17,408 nucleotides of DNA from Methylacidiphilum caldifontis. GTDB taxonomy: Bacteria; Verrucomicrobiota; Verrucomicrobiia; Methylacidiphilales; CAMAQI01. The notes below the pieces were generated by a model, which worked only from the letters and a program-made list of their open reading frames with translations, made no database searches and was not told where the DNA came from. Below, piece by piece: positions 7,573 to 14,111 of the stretch. The stretch spans positions 1-17,408 of the forward strand of contig CAMAQI010000037.1 in assembly GCA_945860255.1 (NCBI GenBank). The letters are read 5' to 3'. The position numbers and the translations under genes were made by a program. Position 1 is the first letter of the stretch. Each line of letters begins with the position of its first letter.

Positions 7573-8487
7573 ATGAATTTAAATCTACATATAAAAAATA
7601 TCCCTTCCACTCTTACAAATGGAGTTTGTTTCGGTCTTCCGATTTTTTTCTCGATGGCTTTTATTAGTGTTGTTCAGGCTCAAGAACCCACCCCTTTGGA
7701 TAAATCTGACTATCATTTATTCAATCCCACGCCCCGTGAACAAATGAGGGAAATGAGCACGGATCGTCCTGACAAGACCGAAAGCCCCTACACAGTGGAT
7801 GCGGGACACTTCCAAATAGAATCTGACATCCTCACTTATTCCCATGACCATGACAAATCCAGAGGGGGAGATGTTATTACCGAAAGATGGTCAGCCGCCC
7901 CCGTGAATCTCAAGGTCGGTCTTTTAAACCACATGGATTTTCAGATGGTGATCGAAAGTTTCAACCATGTCCGAACGAAAGATCAAGTCGAGCAGACTGC
8001 AGAACGTCAATCGGGATTTGGAGATATGACCTTTCGCCTCAAAAATAATTTCTGGGGAAATGACGGAGGTAAGACCTCTTTTGGAATCATGCCTTTTGTC
8101 AAAGTGCCAACCAGTCAGGATCGTCTCGGCAATAATGATGTCGAAGGGGGCGTAATTTTTCCTTTGGCTGTGGAATTGCCAATGGGATGGAGCATGGGAC
8201 TGATGACTGAAATGGATTTTCTCCGCAACGAGAACAATAATCACTACCATAACTCGTATGTGAATTCGATCACCTTTTCTCACGATATCATCGGAAAGCT
8301 AGGCGGATATACCGAGTTTTTTAGTGAACTAAGCTCACAAAGTGATGCCCGTTGGATAGGAACAGTTGATTTAGGTCTGACCTACGCTCTGACTCAAGAT
8401 ATTCAATTGGACGCAGGAGTTAACATTGGAGTGACTGAATCCGCAGATGACCTTAATCCCTTTGTCGGATTTTCATGCCGATTTTAG
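7573..8487 (+). CDS. Outer-membrane beta-barrel protein, MetA-pathway/transporter family (PF13557-like)
   Basis: Predicted secreted beta-barrel of 304 aa. The signal peptide ends near VVQAQ|EP (about residue 37). The sequence STDRPDKTESPYTVDAGHFQ just inside the mature protein is the hallmark of the family annotated as 'putative MetA-pathway of phenol degradation' or 'transporter'. Alternating amphipathic strands follow, and the chain ends in an aromatic residue (SCRF), as expected for BAM-inserted barrels. An in-frame ATG at 7546 exists, but it lies within the promoter region; 7573 gives the cleaner signal peptide. Shared control with mntR suggests a role in manganese or other metal passage across the outer membrane. 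That is inference; the family as a whole is functionally ill-defined. Confidence 0.8.
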   Translation: MNLNLHIKNIPSTLTNGVCFGLPIFFSMAFISVVQAQEPTPLDKSDYHLFNPTPREQMREMSTDRPDKTESPYTVDAGHFQIESDILTYSHDHDKSRGGDVITERWSAAPVNLKVGLLNHMDFQMVIESFNHVRTKDQVEQTAERQSGFGDMTFRLKNNFWGNDGGKTSFGIMPFVKVPTSQDRLGNNDVEGGVIFPLAVELPMGWSMGLMTEMDFLRNENNNHYHNSYVNSITFSHDIIGKLGGYTEFFSELSSQSDARWIGTVDLGLTYALTQDIQLDAGVNIGVTESADDLNPFVGFSCRF

Positions 8488-8495
8488 AGGACTTC

Positions 8496-8675
8496 CTACT
8501 CGACGTAACGCTCTAAAACGATAAGCAAATCTCTTAACTTCTTCTTCCCGTCACTGGGATCTGTCGATTTTTCGATGCATTCGTGGACATGCTGGTGAAT
8601 GACAACTTCTTCAAACGATTTCAAGGCTTTGCGGACAGAAACCATTTGATCATGAAGACGGTTTTCATTTTGCAA
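8496..8675 (-). pseudogene. 3' remnant of a CsoR/RcnR/FrmR-family metal-sensing repressor
   Basis: Minus-strand translation gives 59 residues that align with the C-terminal two-thirds of CsoR/RcnR/FrmR four-helix repressors: QMVSVRKAL matches QIAAVRGAA-type helix 2, HQHVHEC supplies the His and Cys of the CsoR metal site (H-x3-C), and LRDLLIVLERYVE matches helix 3. The N-terminal helix with the first ligand Cys is missing. A TGA is directly upstream in this frame, and the sequence there is instead the end of the phosphoesterase gene, which overlaps by 11 nt. No intact start exists, so this is a decayed or truncated gene left at a recombination junction. It converges with the barrel gene, 8 nt away. 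Confidence 0.75.
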
Positions 8676-9534
8676 TCATTTTAATTTTTTGGCTAGGGTC
8701 GTGGATATAGGAGAGCGGCTTCCCGTATTCGGAGCCGATATTAATGCCCGTCATACCATGAACGCTGACCGGACCGACGCGAGGCCCGCTGTGTCCGCAA
8801 ACCAGTAGATCGATTTGAGAGGTGTACGGGGCGATTTCCTTCGCAATCGCTTTTGAACCGAGATAAGCCCGACAAAATTGACTAACAAGATCTTGATTTT
8901 CAGAAAAATCTCGAAGCTCTAAAAAAGGAACTGTATGGGTCACTAATATGATCCGCTTATTTCCTGTATTTTGAAGATGTTTTTTTATAATCACAGCCTG
9001 TCTGTAAGCTTCTGCAAATAAGCCTCTTTTACAGGGCATATATAAACAATCGTTCCAGTATACCTCTTTTGGGAATGATGGATGTCGTCCTTCCAGGTAG
9101 TTGCTTTCCGAAACCATGTCGGCTTCGATTTGGAGCTCAGGGATTGCAAACCCAAGATCGTAATGACCATAGCACCCGACTATCTCCATTTTTCCTGAAA
9201 GTGAATAGTTTCCTCGATCTAAAAAATGAATATCAAATTCTTTGAAGGCGGGAATCCAGTAATGGTCTTCAACTTCTTCCAAGTTTACGCCTTTACGAAG
9301 AAAACGCTCCCCAGTCCAATAGTCGTGATATCCAAGCGTCACGACAATTGGTTTATCTCCCGCTATTTTTCTGAGAAGTTTACAAGTTTCCCGGGCTTCA
9401 TAAGCAACAGCTAGGTCGCCTGCGACCACGAGTAAGTCAGCATTGGCTTTTGTCCATTGATCTCTCAATGAAAAGAGACTTTTGCTTTTCCATGAACCAA
9501 TCCAATGAATATCAGCTGTAAAAAAGATTTTCAT
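8665..9534 (-). CDS. Metallophosphoesterase 4 of the array, divergent active site
   Basis: Calcineurin-like phosphoesterase fold, 289 aa, last gene of a five-gene leftward operon. Blocks seen in order: DIH (D8, H10), GD (D40), GYHD (68-71), VTH (H200) and GHSG (247-250). Two usual metal ligands differ: the Asn of GNHD is Tyr69, and the final His of GHxH is Gly250. All other blocks are kept, so this is either a weakened enzyme, an enzyme with a changed metal centre, or a pseudoenzyme partner of the neighbouring copies. Its ATG overlaps the stop of the preceding phosphoesterase (ATGA), so translation is coupled. The stop lies inside the truncated CsoR-type remnant. Substrate unknown; no signal peptide, so cytoplasmic. 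Confidence 0.85.
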   Translation of the reverse strand: MKIFFTADIHWIGSWKSKSLFSLRDQWTKANADLLVVAGDLAVAYEARETCKLLRKIAGDKPIVVTLGYHDYWTGERFLRKGVNLEEVEDHYWIPAFKEFDIHFLDRGNYSLSGKMEIVGCYGHYDLGFAIPELQIEADMVSESNYLEGRHPSFPKEVYWNDCLYMPCKRGLFAEAYRQAVIIKKHLQNTGNKRIILVTHTVPFLELRDFSENQDLVSQFCRAYLGSKAIAKEIAPYTSQIDLLVCGHSGPRVGPVSVHGMTGINIGSEYGKPLSYIHDPSQKIKMIAK

Positions 9535-10406
9535 GCGACAGTGATCACCCCATGAATATCGGGATCTCGATATTCGGCTGTTCCAGCGTAAACGGTTAAA
9601 TTTGGGAGAATTTGTGAAACTCCACCACTATGGGTGTGTCCGCATAACACCGAAATCTTTTTTTTCGGATACAAAAGTGCGTGCTTTTTAATCACTTCTC
9701 CCAATGAAGGATTTGAGAAGTGAGGAAGGTAATCCGGCTCTGAGGGATTTCCCATATACCAGGCAGCCTCAACAAAAGGTGGGGCATGGGTCACAACAAT
9801 CACTCTCTTGAATTGATCTAAGGCCGCAGGAAGCACTTTGTCGATGTGTTGAACACTGATTTGGGAGAGCTTCTCCATCAGTAGATGCCGCTCAGAAATA
9901 TTCAAATCCCGAAATTCCCGTATTCGGACGTAATCATTGAGCTCTACGGGCGATTGATCTCCGCTACCCGCTTTTCCATCAGCCCAGCCGCTGTGACCGA
10001 TCAGCCCCACGTTTTCACTCAAGGCGACAGGCTTAGATAGATCGAGGTAAATAAGTTTTTTGTTCGACTCGCAGATTTTTCTTACTTCATTGCAGACATC
10101 CGCAATAGAACCCCCATAGAAGTCATGATTGCCGAGAACAAAAAAAGTCGGAAATTCAAATTTTTCGTCGAGAAATTCAAAAAACTTCCCGAGCGATCCT
10201 GCTGTACCAAGGTCTCCCGAAAGGATCAAGCCAGCGGGTTGATACGCCTTAACCTTTTCTACCCAGCGATTCATGATGTCCCCGTGACAAAACTCGGAAT
10301 GAACATCTGTACACCAGACGAAGTTTCTTTTTTTAGAATGAGGACCCACCACGAAGTCCAAGCGGATTTGCTTATGTTTAAGATAGCCTTCACTTTTCAG
10401 TTTCAT
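9531..10406 (-). CDS. Metallophosphoesterase 3 of the array
   Basis: Calcineurin-like metallophosphoesterase, 291 aa, with all five family blocks intact: DVH (D34, H36), GD (D65), GNHD (92-95), THAPP (H207) and GHTH (256-259). It is thus expected to be a binuclear-metal hydrolase of phosphomono- or diesters. The first 28 residues precede the fold and add an extra beta strand. No signal peptide or membrane segment is seen. The start overlaps the stop of the small membrane protein gene by 4 nt (ATGA), and its own stop overlaps the next start by 4 nt. The substrate cannot be told from sequence; nucleotide second messengers, phosphorylated proteins or nucleic acid ends are all possible. Confidence 0.9.
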   Translation of the reverse strand: MKLKSEGYLKHKQIRLDFVVGPHSKKRNFVWCTDVHSEFCHGDIMNRWVEKVKAYQPAGLILSGDLGTAGSLGKFFEFLDEKFEFPTFFVLGNHDFYGGSIADVCNEVRKICESNKKLIYLDLSKPVALSENVGLIGHSGWADGKAGSGDQSPVELNDYVRIREFRDLNISERHLLMEKLSQISVQHIDKVLPAALDQFKRVIVVTHAPPFVEAAWYMGNPSEPDYLPHFSNPSLGEVIKKHALLYPKKKISVLCGHTHSGGVSQILPNLTVYAGTAEYRDPDIHGVITVA

Positions 10407-10660
10407 GACTTATTTTCCTTTTGCAAATTTGGGAATTGCAACACGCGGCAGATCAAAATCAGTCCGACCGCTTGCCAATATGTAATTGGCGGCAGATTAA
10501 ATATTTGCTGAGCGAGGTGATTCCAAAGCCACTGCAGCGGCCAAGCAAAGACGACGCTTATAACCATCGCATATAGAGTATGAACCAACAAAAAGAGCGC
10601 AATCGCCCCAGTAAATAGACTTGTAAATACAATTGCCATTGCGGTTAAATTCGAATTCAT
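10403..10660 (-). CDS. Small inner-membrane protein within the phosphoesterase operon
   Basis: An 85-aa hydrophobic protein. One long or two short membrane segments lie at about residues 7-47 and another at about 61-74 (YWQAVGLILICRVL). Between them is an aromatic-rich loop with WPLQWLWNHL, and the tail is charged. The segment LPPITYWQAVGLILI resembles a widespread small membrane protein motif of unknown function. AAGGA upstream of the ATG supports the start. It lies 15 nt after one phosphoesterase gene and overlaps the next by 4 nt, so it belongs to the operon. In defence operons such small membrane proteins are often effectors or anchors. That role is speculation here. Confidence 0.75.
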   Translation of the reverse strand: MNSNLTAMAIVFTSLFTGAIALFLLVHTLYAMVISVVFAWPLQWLWNHLAQQIFNLPPITYWQAVGLILICRVLQFPNLQKENKS

Positions 10661-10675
10661 CGACTTTTCCTTTGC

Positions 10676-11473
10676 TTAATTTTTTGAGGTTTTCCAAATT
10701 CCGTTCCCTAATTCTCTCTCCAAGGATTTCTTTTGAGGAAACACGGCCACCTTCATCTTTTCTGGCAAAGGCTGGTTTTCTGAAAAAGTCATTTCAACCA
10801 AAGTATAATGAACCTTTTTTGGTGTATACTGTCCGACGTTCACGCAAAGAGTTTCCCCGATGGTGTCGTGCCACTGATTCTTTTTTGGAGTCCGGTGATC
10901 ATGCCCAAAGATCACGAGCCACGGCTGATATTTTTCAATCGCCTCACGCCATTCGACATTTCCTTGAACGACCGAATTTGGCGTTGAAAGAGATGTTCCG
11001 GTGGATGGTTCGTGCATTAACCAAAGAGAACGCGCGGATTTTCCAAACTGCTGAAAAACAGAAGGAAGCCACGTCTCTGTATCAGCCATTACCATTTCAC
11101 GATCACCACGAAAAGCCTCCTCATCGCCCATTAAACAAGGAAATCCGATCAAGACCCCTGGATCCGTTTTATATCCTTCCGCATGAAGCGCGATCGGGGC
11201 CCCGAAGAGCGGAGTCCAAACATGAAAGAAGTACCACCAATTTTCGTCTTCATGATTCCCCCGGATGAAAATCACCTTTTTGACCTTCATTTGCCCAATC
11301 GCCCGGATAACATCATCGATGGAAAACGATTTTTTACCTCCCCCGGCATCAAGAAAGTCCCCCACAAAAGCTAAAACGTCAGGCTGATGTTCCTTGACCG
11401 CCTTCGCTAAACTCTCGTAGAGATCCTCGTTTTGGTGAAGATCCGTCACGGTTAATATTTTAATTTTCTCCAT
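10676..11473 (-). CDS. Metallophosphoesterase 2 of the array
   Basis: Calcineurin-like phosphoesterase, 265 aa, with blocks DLH (D11, H13), GD (D39), GNHE (72-75), MHEP (H154) and GHDH (190-193). The metal ligands are complete; only the Asp after GNH is Glu, which many family members tolerate. AAGGAG 7 nt upstream of the ATG supports the start, which overlaps the end of the preceding phosphoesterase by 14 nt. The sequence differs greatly from the other copies outside the motifs, so the array is not a recent tandem duplication. Cytoplasmic; substrate unknown. A long plus-strand ORF over the same bases is a shadow. Confidence 0.9.
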   Translation of the reverse strand: MEKIKILTVTDLHQNEDLYESLAKAVKEHQPDVLAFVGDFLDAGGGKKSFSIDDVIRAIGQMKVKKVIFIRGNHEDENWWYFFHVWTPLFGAPIALHAEGYKTDPGVLIGFPCLMGDEEAFRGDREMVMADTETWLPSVFQQFGKSARSLWLMHEPSTGTSLSTPNSVVQGNVEWREAIEKYQPWLVIFGHDHRTPKKNQWHDTIGETLCVNVGQYTPKKVHYTLVEMTFSENQPLPEKMKVAVFPQKKSLERELGNGIWKTSKN

Positions 11474-12230
11474 CAGACTCTCCTTTTATTGAGTATTCAA
11501 TCGCTTTGCGAAGAAGATCTTTATCAAACCAGTTCCCCGTTCTGCTCCTTAGATCAAGCTCTAGTCGATTAGGAGTTAGCGCTTTTGCTCGAAAGCCCGC
11601 ATTAAAACAAACAGTGCTTCCGATGTGATCCACACAGTCCCCCGCGAGAGGCGCCTGATGCAAATGTCCCGAAAAAACAAAATCAGGCTGAAATCTTTCA
11701 ATCAACTTCTTGAGAATCAGGCTTCCTCCCATATCTCCTTTCGAAACGAGGCATTGGTCGGGAGGATTATGATGAACCACGAGCCAGGGCAATCCTGTGA
11801 CTTGGGCAAGCTCGTGGCCTTTCTCAAAGTCCTTTTCCAATTTGAGGGTCACGGGTTCTTTCCTAAATTCATTATCCTGATGACAGGAAAATAAGATATC
11901 CTGTCCATGGATGGTCAAGGTCCCCATATCCCCATTCCCCCAGATTTTGTTGGGCTTTTTTAATCCGTCCGTCCACGTGTGAAGTGGATTTGAAGTGCGT
12001 TTAATTCCATCATCATGGTTCCCACTGCAAAAAAGCACGGGAACTCCGACTTTTTCTAATTCTTTAAAGAATTCCTCTAACTCACCTAATACGATGGGAA
12101 GATCCCGTTTATCGTAACCGTCCACAAAATCCCCAGGAAGGACGACAAGGTCGAATCGAGGGCTATTTTCCAATACCCATTTAAACCATTGTCTATTTCC
12201 GTGCAAATCAGCCGTGCAAAGGACTTTCAT
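11460..12230 (-). CDS. Metallophosphoesterase 1 of the array (first gene of the leftward operon)
   Basis: Calcineurin-like phosphoesterase, 256 aa from the chosen ATG. Blocks: DLH (D8, H10), GD (D34), GNHD (70-73), VHH (H153/H154) and GHLH (188-191), all complete. The frame is open upstream to a TTG at 12266, but that TTG is the -35 element of a strong promoter (TTGACT-N17-TATACT). Transcription from it would begin almost exactly at the ATG of MKVLCTADLHG (12230), with MNMK at 12236 as the alternative. A leaderless mRNA is therefore likely, and the protein then starts directly with the first beta strand, as is usual in the family. It heads the operon divergent from the tyrosine phosphatase and BrxR-type repressor genes. 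Confidence 0.88.
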   Translation of the reverse strand: MKVLCTADLHGNRQWFKWVLENSPRFDLVVLPGDFVDGYDKRDLPIVLGELEEFFKELEKVGVPVLFCSGNHDDGIKRTSNPLHTWTDGLKKPNKIWGNGDMGTLTIHGQDILFSCHQDNEFRKEPVTLKLEKDFEKGHELAQVTGLPWLVVHHNPPDQCLVSKGDMGGSLILKKLIERFQPDFVFSGHLHQAPLAGDCVDHIGSTVCFNAGFRAKALTPNRLELDLRSRTGNWFDKDLLRKAIEYSIKGESDGEN

Positions 12231-12237
12231 ATTCATC

Positions 12238-12266
12238 AGTATAACAAAATATCCCTCTCTAGTCAA
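12238..12266 (-). promoter_or_regulatory. Strong sigma70 promoter of the phosphoesterase operon
   Basis: On the minus strand -35 TTGACT (12266-12261), a 17-nt spacer and -10 TATACT (12243-12238) give a near-consensus promoter. The expected start point, about 7-8 nt further on, coincides with the ATG at 12230. The 44-bp palindrome begins 4 bp upstream of the -35, a place where a bound repressor or activator would act directly. Confidence 0.65.
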
Positions 12267-12269
12267 CGA

Positions 12270-12313
12270 ATATTAGTTGATTAATACGACTCATCGTGTT
12301 AATTAACTAATAT
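12270..12313. promoter_or_regulatory. 44-bp near-perfect palindrome between divergent operons, candidate BrxR/CapW operator
   Basis: The left arm ATTAGTTGATTAATACGA (12272-12289) and right arm TCGTGTTAATTAACTAAT (12294-12311) are reverse complements except at two positions, around the 4-nt centre CTCA. Two further outer pairs extend the symmetry to 12270-12313. The right arm abuts the ATG of the tyrosine phosphatase gene (12312). The left arm ends 4 bp from the -35 of the leftward promoter. A weak rightward promoter (TTGATT at 12277-12282, TAATTA at 12300-12305) lies wholly inside. BrxR/CapW-type repressors bind inverted repeats upstream of defence operons, and such a gene is the second in the rightward operon. 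In RNA the two mismatches would be G-U pairs, so a structured transcript is an alternative. Confidence 0.7.
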
Positions 12314-12869
12314 GACGTCAATACCTTATCCTCGCAGTTACTGGGTTAACGACTCTTTATTAGCAGGTGTTTACCCTGGAAGCTCCAATCCTCTGGATGC
12401 CGAGATGAAGATAAAGGGCATTCTTGATCTGGGGATCACCCAGTTTATCAGTTTAATGGAGCCTGAAGAATTTAATCACCAGAAGGTCCCCTTTACCTCT
12501 TATCAGCCTGCCTCAACAAAACTTTCAGCTAACCCGCTTCTTTTCCAGCGCTTTAGCATTCGCGATGGGGGAGTGCCAACACTTGAGCTTGGTCAAAAAA
12601 TTGTCGCCCATCTTCAATATGAAATTGAGCGAGGTGAAAAAATTTATCTCCACTGCTGGGGAGGAAGGGGTCGGACCGGCATGGCAGTTTGTCTTTATCT
12701 GATGGCAACAGAAGGTCTCTCAGCAAAAGCAGCTCAACTAAAACTCGCTTCTTTAATTCACCCCCGAGCAGCGCTCTTTGAGCCGACTCCCGAAACCCCC
12801 GCCCAGTTTAAGTTTCTGGATGAATTTGAAAAATCCCTCGATTATCATCTAAAGGCTTCAATCTTATGA
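12312..12869 (+). CDS. Dual-specificity/tyrosine phosphatase-like protein
   Basis: Cysteine-based protein phosphatase of the DSP/PTP fold, 185 aa. The P-loop HCWGGRGRTG (114-123) contains the full CX5R signature with nucleophile C115 and R121. D85 in SIRDGGVP is positioned as the general acid. No signal peptide or extra domain is seen. Small bacterial DSP-like proteins can act on phosphoproteins, phosphoinositides or phosphorylated nucleotides; the substrate is not evident. The ATG directly follows the 44-bp palindrome and has no Shine-Dalgarno, so the mRNA is probably leaderless. The stop overlaps the next start (ATGA). It is the first gene of a five-gene rightward operon and lies opposite the phosphoesterase array, so two phosphatase types share one control region. 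Confidence 0.88.
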   Translation: MTSIPYPRSYWVNDSLLAGVYPGSSNPLDAEMKIKGILDLGITQFISLMEPEEFNHQKVPFTSYQPASTKLSANPLLFQRFSIRDGGVPTLELGQKIVAHLQYEIERGEKIYLHCWGGRGRTGMAVCLYLMATEGLSAKAAQLKLASLIHPRAALFEPTPETPAQFKFLDEFEKSLDYHLKASIL

Positions 12870-13705
12870 GTAATCGTGCAAATGCAGAAAACCGAAACGT
12901 GCTTCATCGCCTTCGGTTTATCGAGCTCCGTGCTTGGTGGGTTGGAACCGTTCAAAGAGGAATGATCCAGGAGAAATTTGGCATCTCTATTGCGCAGGCC
13001 TCCGGGGACATTCAAGCCTACCTCGAAAAGAATCCCGGAAGCCTCGTTTACGATAAAAATCGAAAGTACTACGCCGCATCTCCAACCATGAATATGGTTC
13101 TGGGTGAACCTGCATTTGAAGAAGCTTTGGAGATCTTTTTAGGTGGAGATACCGCTTTGCGATCCCAAAACACAAATACTGAATACTCTCTCACTCCAAA
13201 GATCGACATCCTTGGTTTACCTATACGGACAGCCTCTTCCGAAGTACTACAACAGGTTTTTAGGGCGGTCTATCACAAGAAAGCGCTCTCCATTCACTAT
13301 TTTTCAGTTCATCGAGGTGAAGCCATCTGGAGGAACATCGAGCCTCATGCTTTTGGATTTGATGGTCAGCGTTGGCATGTTCGTGCCTTTTGTCAGGAAC
13401 GAATGGATTTTCGAGATTTTGTTCTCGGGCGGATTGAAAAAGTAGGTGAACCAAGCGATTTAAAAAATCCTGATCAAAAGGATCTTGATTGGGAATCTGA
13501 AGAAGTCCTTTCTTTTAGCCCAGCAGATCATCTCAATGCCTCCCAACGACGTGCCATTGAAATGGATTACCGGATGGAAAATGGCGTTTTAGAGATGAAG
13601 GTACGGCGAGCAATGAAGCACTATCTCTTACGAAGCCTCCATATTGAGCATTCCGGACAAAAACCAACCGACTTTCACTTAAAACTACTTGCAAAACTCG
13701 AATAG
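12866..13705 (+). CDS. BrxR/CapW-family WYL-domain transcriptional repressor
   Basis: A 279-aa regulator with the three-part BrxR/CapW layout. First is an N-terminal winged helix (about 8-70) with LRFIELRAWWVGTVQR, then a GISIAQASGDIQAYLE recognition helix and a LVYDKNRKYYAA wing. A WYL domain follows (about 120-200; the motif reads RWHVRAF with nearby RDFVLGRIEKV), and then a C-terminal WCX-like dimerisation domain (210-279). This family is known to repress BREX and CBASS phage-defence operons from inverted-repeat operators and is thought to sense a ligand through the WYL domain. The gene overlaps the phosphatase gene by 4 nt and is followed 25 nt later by the nucleotidyltransferase module. 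The 44-bp palindrome upstream of the operon is the obvious target (inference). Confidence 0.87.
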   Translation: MSNRANAENRNVLHRLRFIELRAWWVGTVQRGMIQEKFGISIAQASGDIQAYLEKNPGSLVYDKNRKYYAASPTMNMVLGEPAFEEALEIFLGGDTALRSQNTNTEYSLTPKIDILGLPIRTASSEVLQQVFRAVYHKKALSIHYFSVHRGEAIWRNIEPHAFGFDGQRWHVRAFCQERMDFRDFVLGRIEKVGEPSDLKNPDQKDLDWESEEVLSFSPADHLNASQRRAIEMDYRMENGVLEMKVRRAMKHYLLRSLHIEHSGQKPTDFHLKLLAKLE

Positions 13706-13730
13706 AGCGATCGATCTAAAAAGGAGCATG

Positions 13731-14108
13731 ATGAAAAAACGTAAAACGTCCCCTGACACCACATCTAAATCCTCCCAGTCTCGAATGCGACGACTGATGA
13801 TCCCTTTTTTCTTAAAACACAAACTAACTATTGAGCGGATACGAAAAAATGGAACTTTTACTACTAATGAAATCGAAATTGCTATTTCCATTCTTGAGTA
13901 TGTTCGAAGTGAATCGTCTACCTTTAACGGTGTTAATAAATTAAAAGACCTACGCGAGGTTTCACTGGCGCTCTTTTCAAATCGAGATGAGGATATCGAG
14001 CGAATTATCCAACACACCCCACAAGATGTGAACGATTATCAACTCGTTCTTGCCTCCTTGGTTTTTGTGTTAAACGAAATATCGAATTTATCGGTAATAC
14101 AGGAGTAA
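13731..14108 (+). CDS. Small uncharacterised protein upstream of the nucleotidyltransferase
   Basis: A 125-aa protein that I do not recognise. The first 25 residues are very basic and Ser/Thr-rich (MKKRKTSPD...). The remainder is predicted alpha-helical, with acidic helices near residues 95-120 and a hydrophobic C-terminal helix (YQLVLASLVFVLNEI). AAGGAG at 13721-13726 fits the ATG at 13731 best; ATG at 13728 is 1 nt away and too close. It ends 3 nt before the nucleotidyltransferase start, so it is part of the same operon. In CBASS-like loci a small helical protein could be a regulator, sensor or antitoxin-like partner; nothing in the sequence proves this. Confidence 0.65.
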   Translation: MKKRKTSPDTTSKSSQSRMRRLMIPFFLKHKLTIERIRKNGTFTTNEIEIAISILEYVRSESSTFNGVNKLKDLREVSLALFSNRDEDIERIIQHTPQDVNDYQLVLASLVFVLNEISNLSVIQE

Positions 14109-14111
14109 ATC

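Noticed and set aside
7527..7665. Short plus-strand ORF (46 codons) with a perfect AAGGAG 7 nt upstream, overlapping the barrel gene start
   Set aside because: It begins upstream of the only plausible rightward -10, so the transcript would not contain its start, and its translation shows no leader-peptide feature.
8558..8580. TGTCGATTTTTCG considered as a transposon terminal repeat
   Set aside because: The CsoR-type reading frame continues across it on both sides, so it is coding sequence rather than an element end; no matching inverted copy was seen.
10633..11268. Plus-strand open frame of 211 codons opposite a phosphoesterase gene
   Set aside because: It lies wholly antisense to genes with intact family motifs, has a low-complexity basic composition and no recognisable domain.
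8665..12230. Phosphoesterase array as a recent tandem duplication
   Set aside because: The four proteins share the fold motifs but little else, so they were assembled or diverged long ago.
11460..12266. Longer form of the first phosphoesterase starting at TTG 12266
   Set aside because: The TTG is the -35 box of a near-consensus promoter whose transcript would start close to the ATG at 12230.
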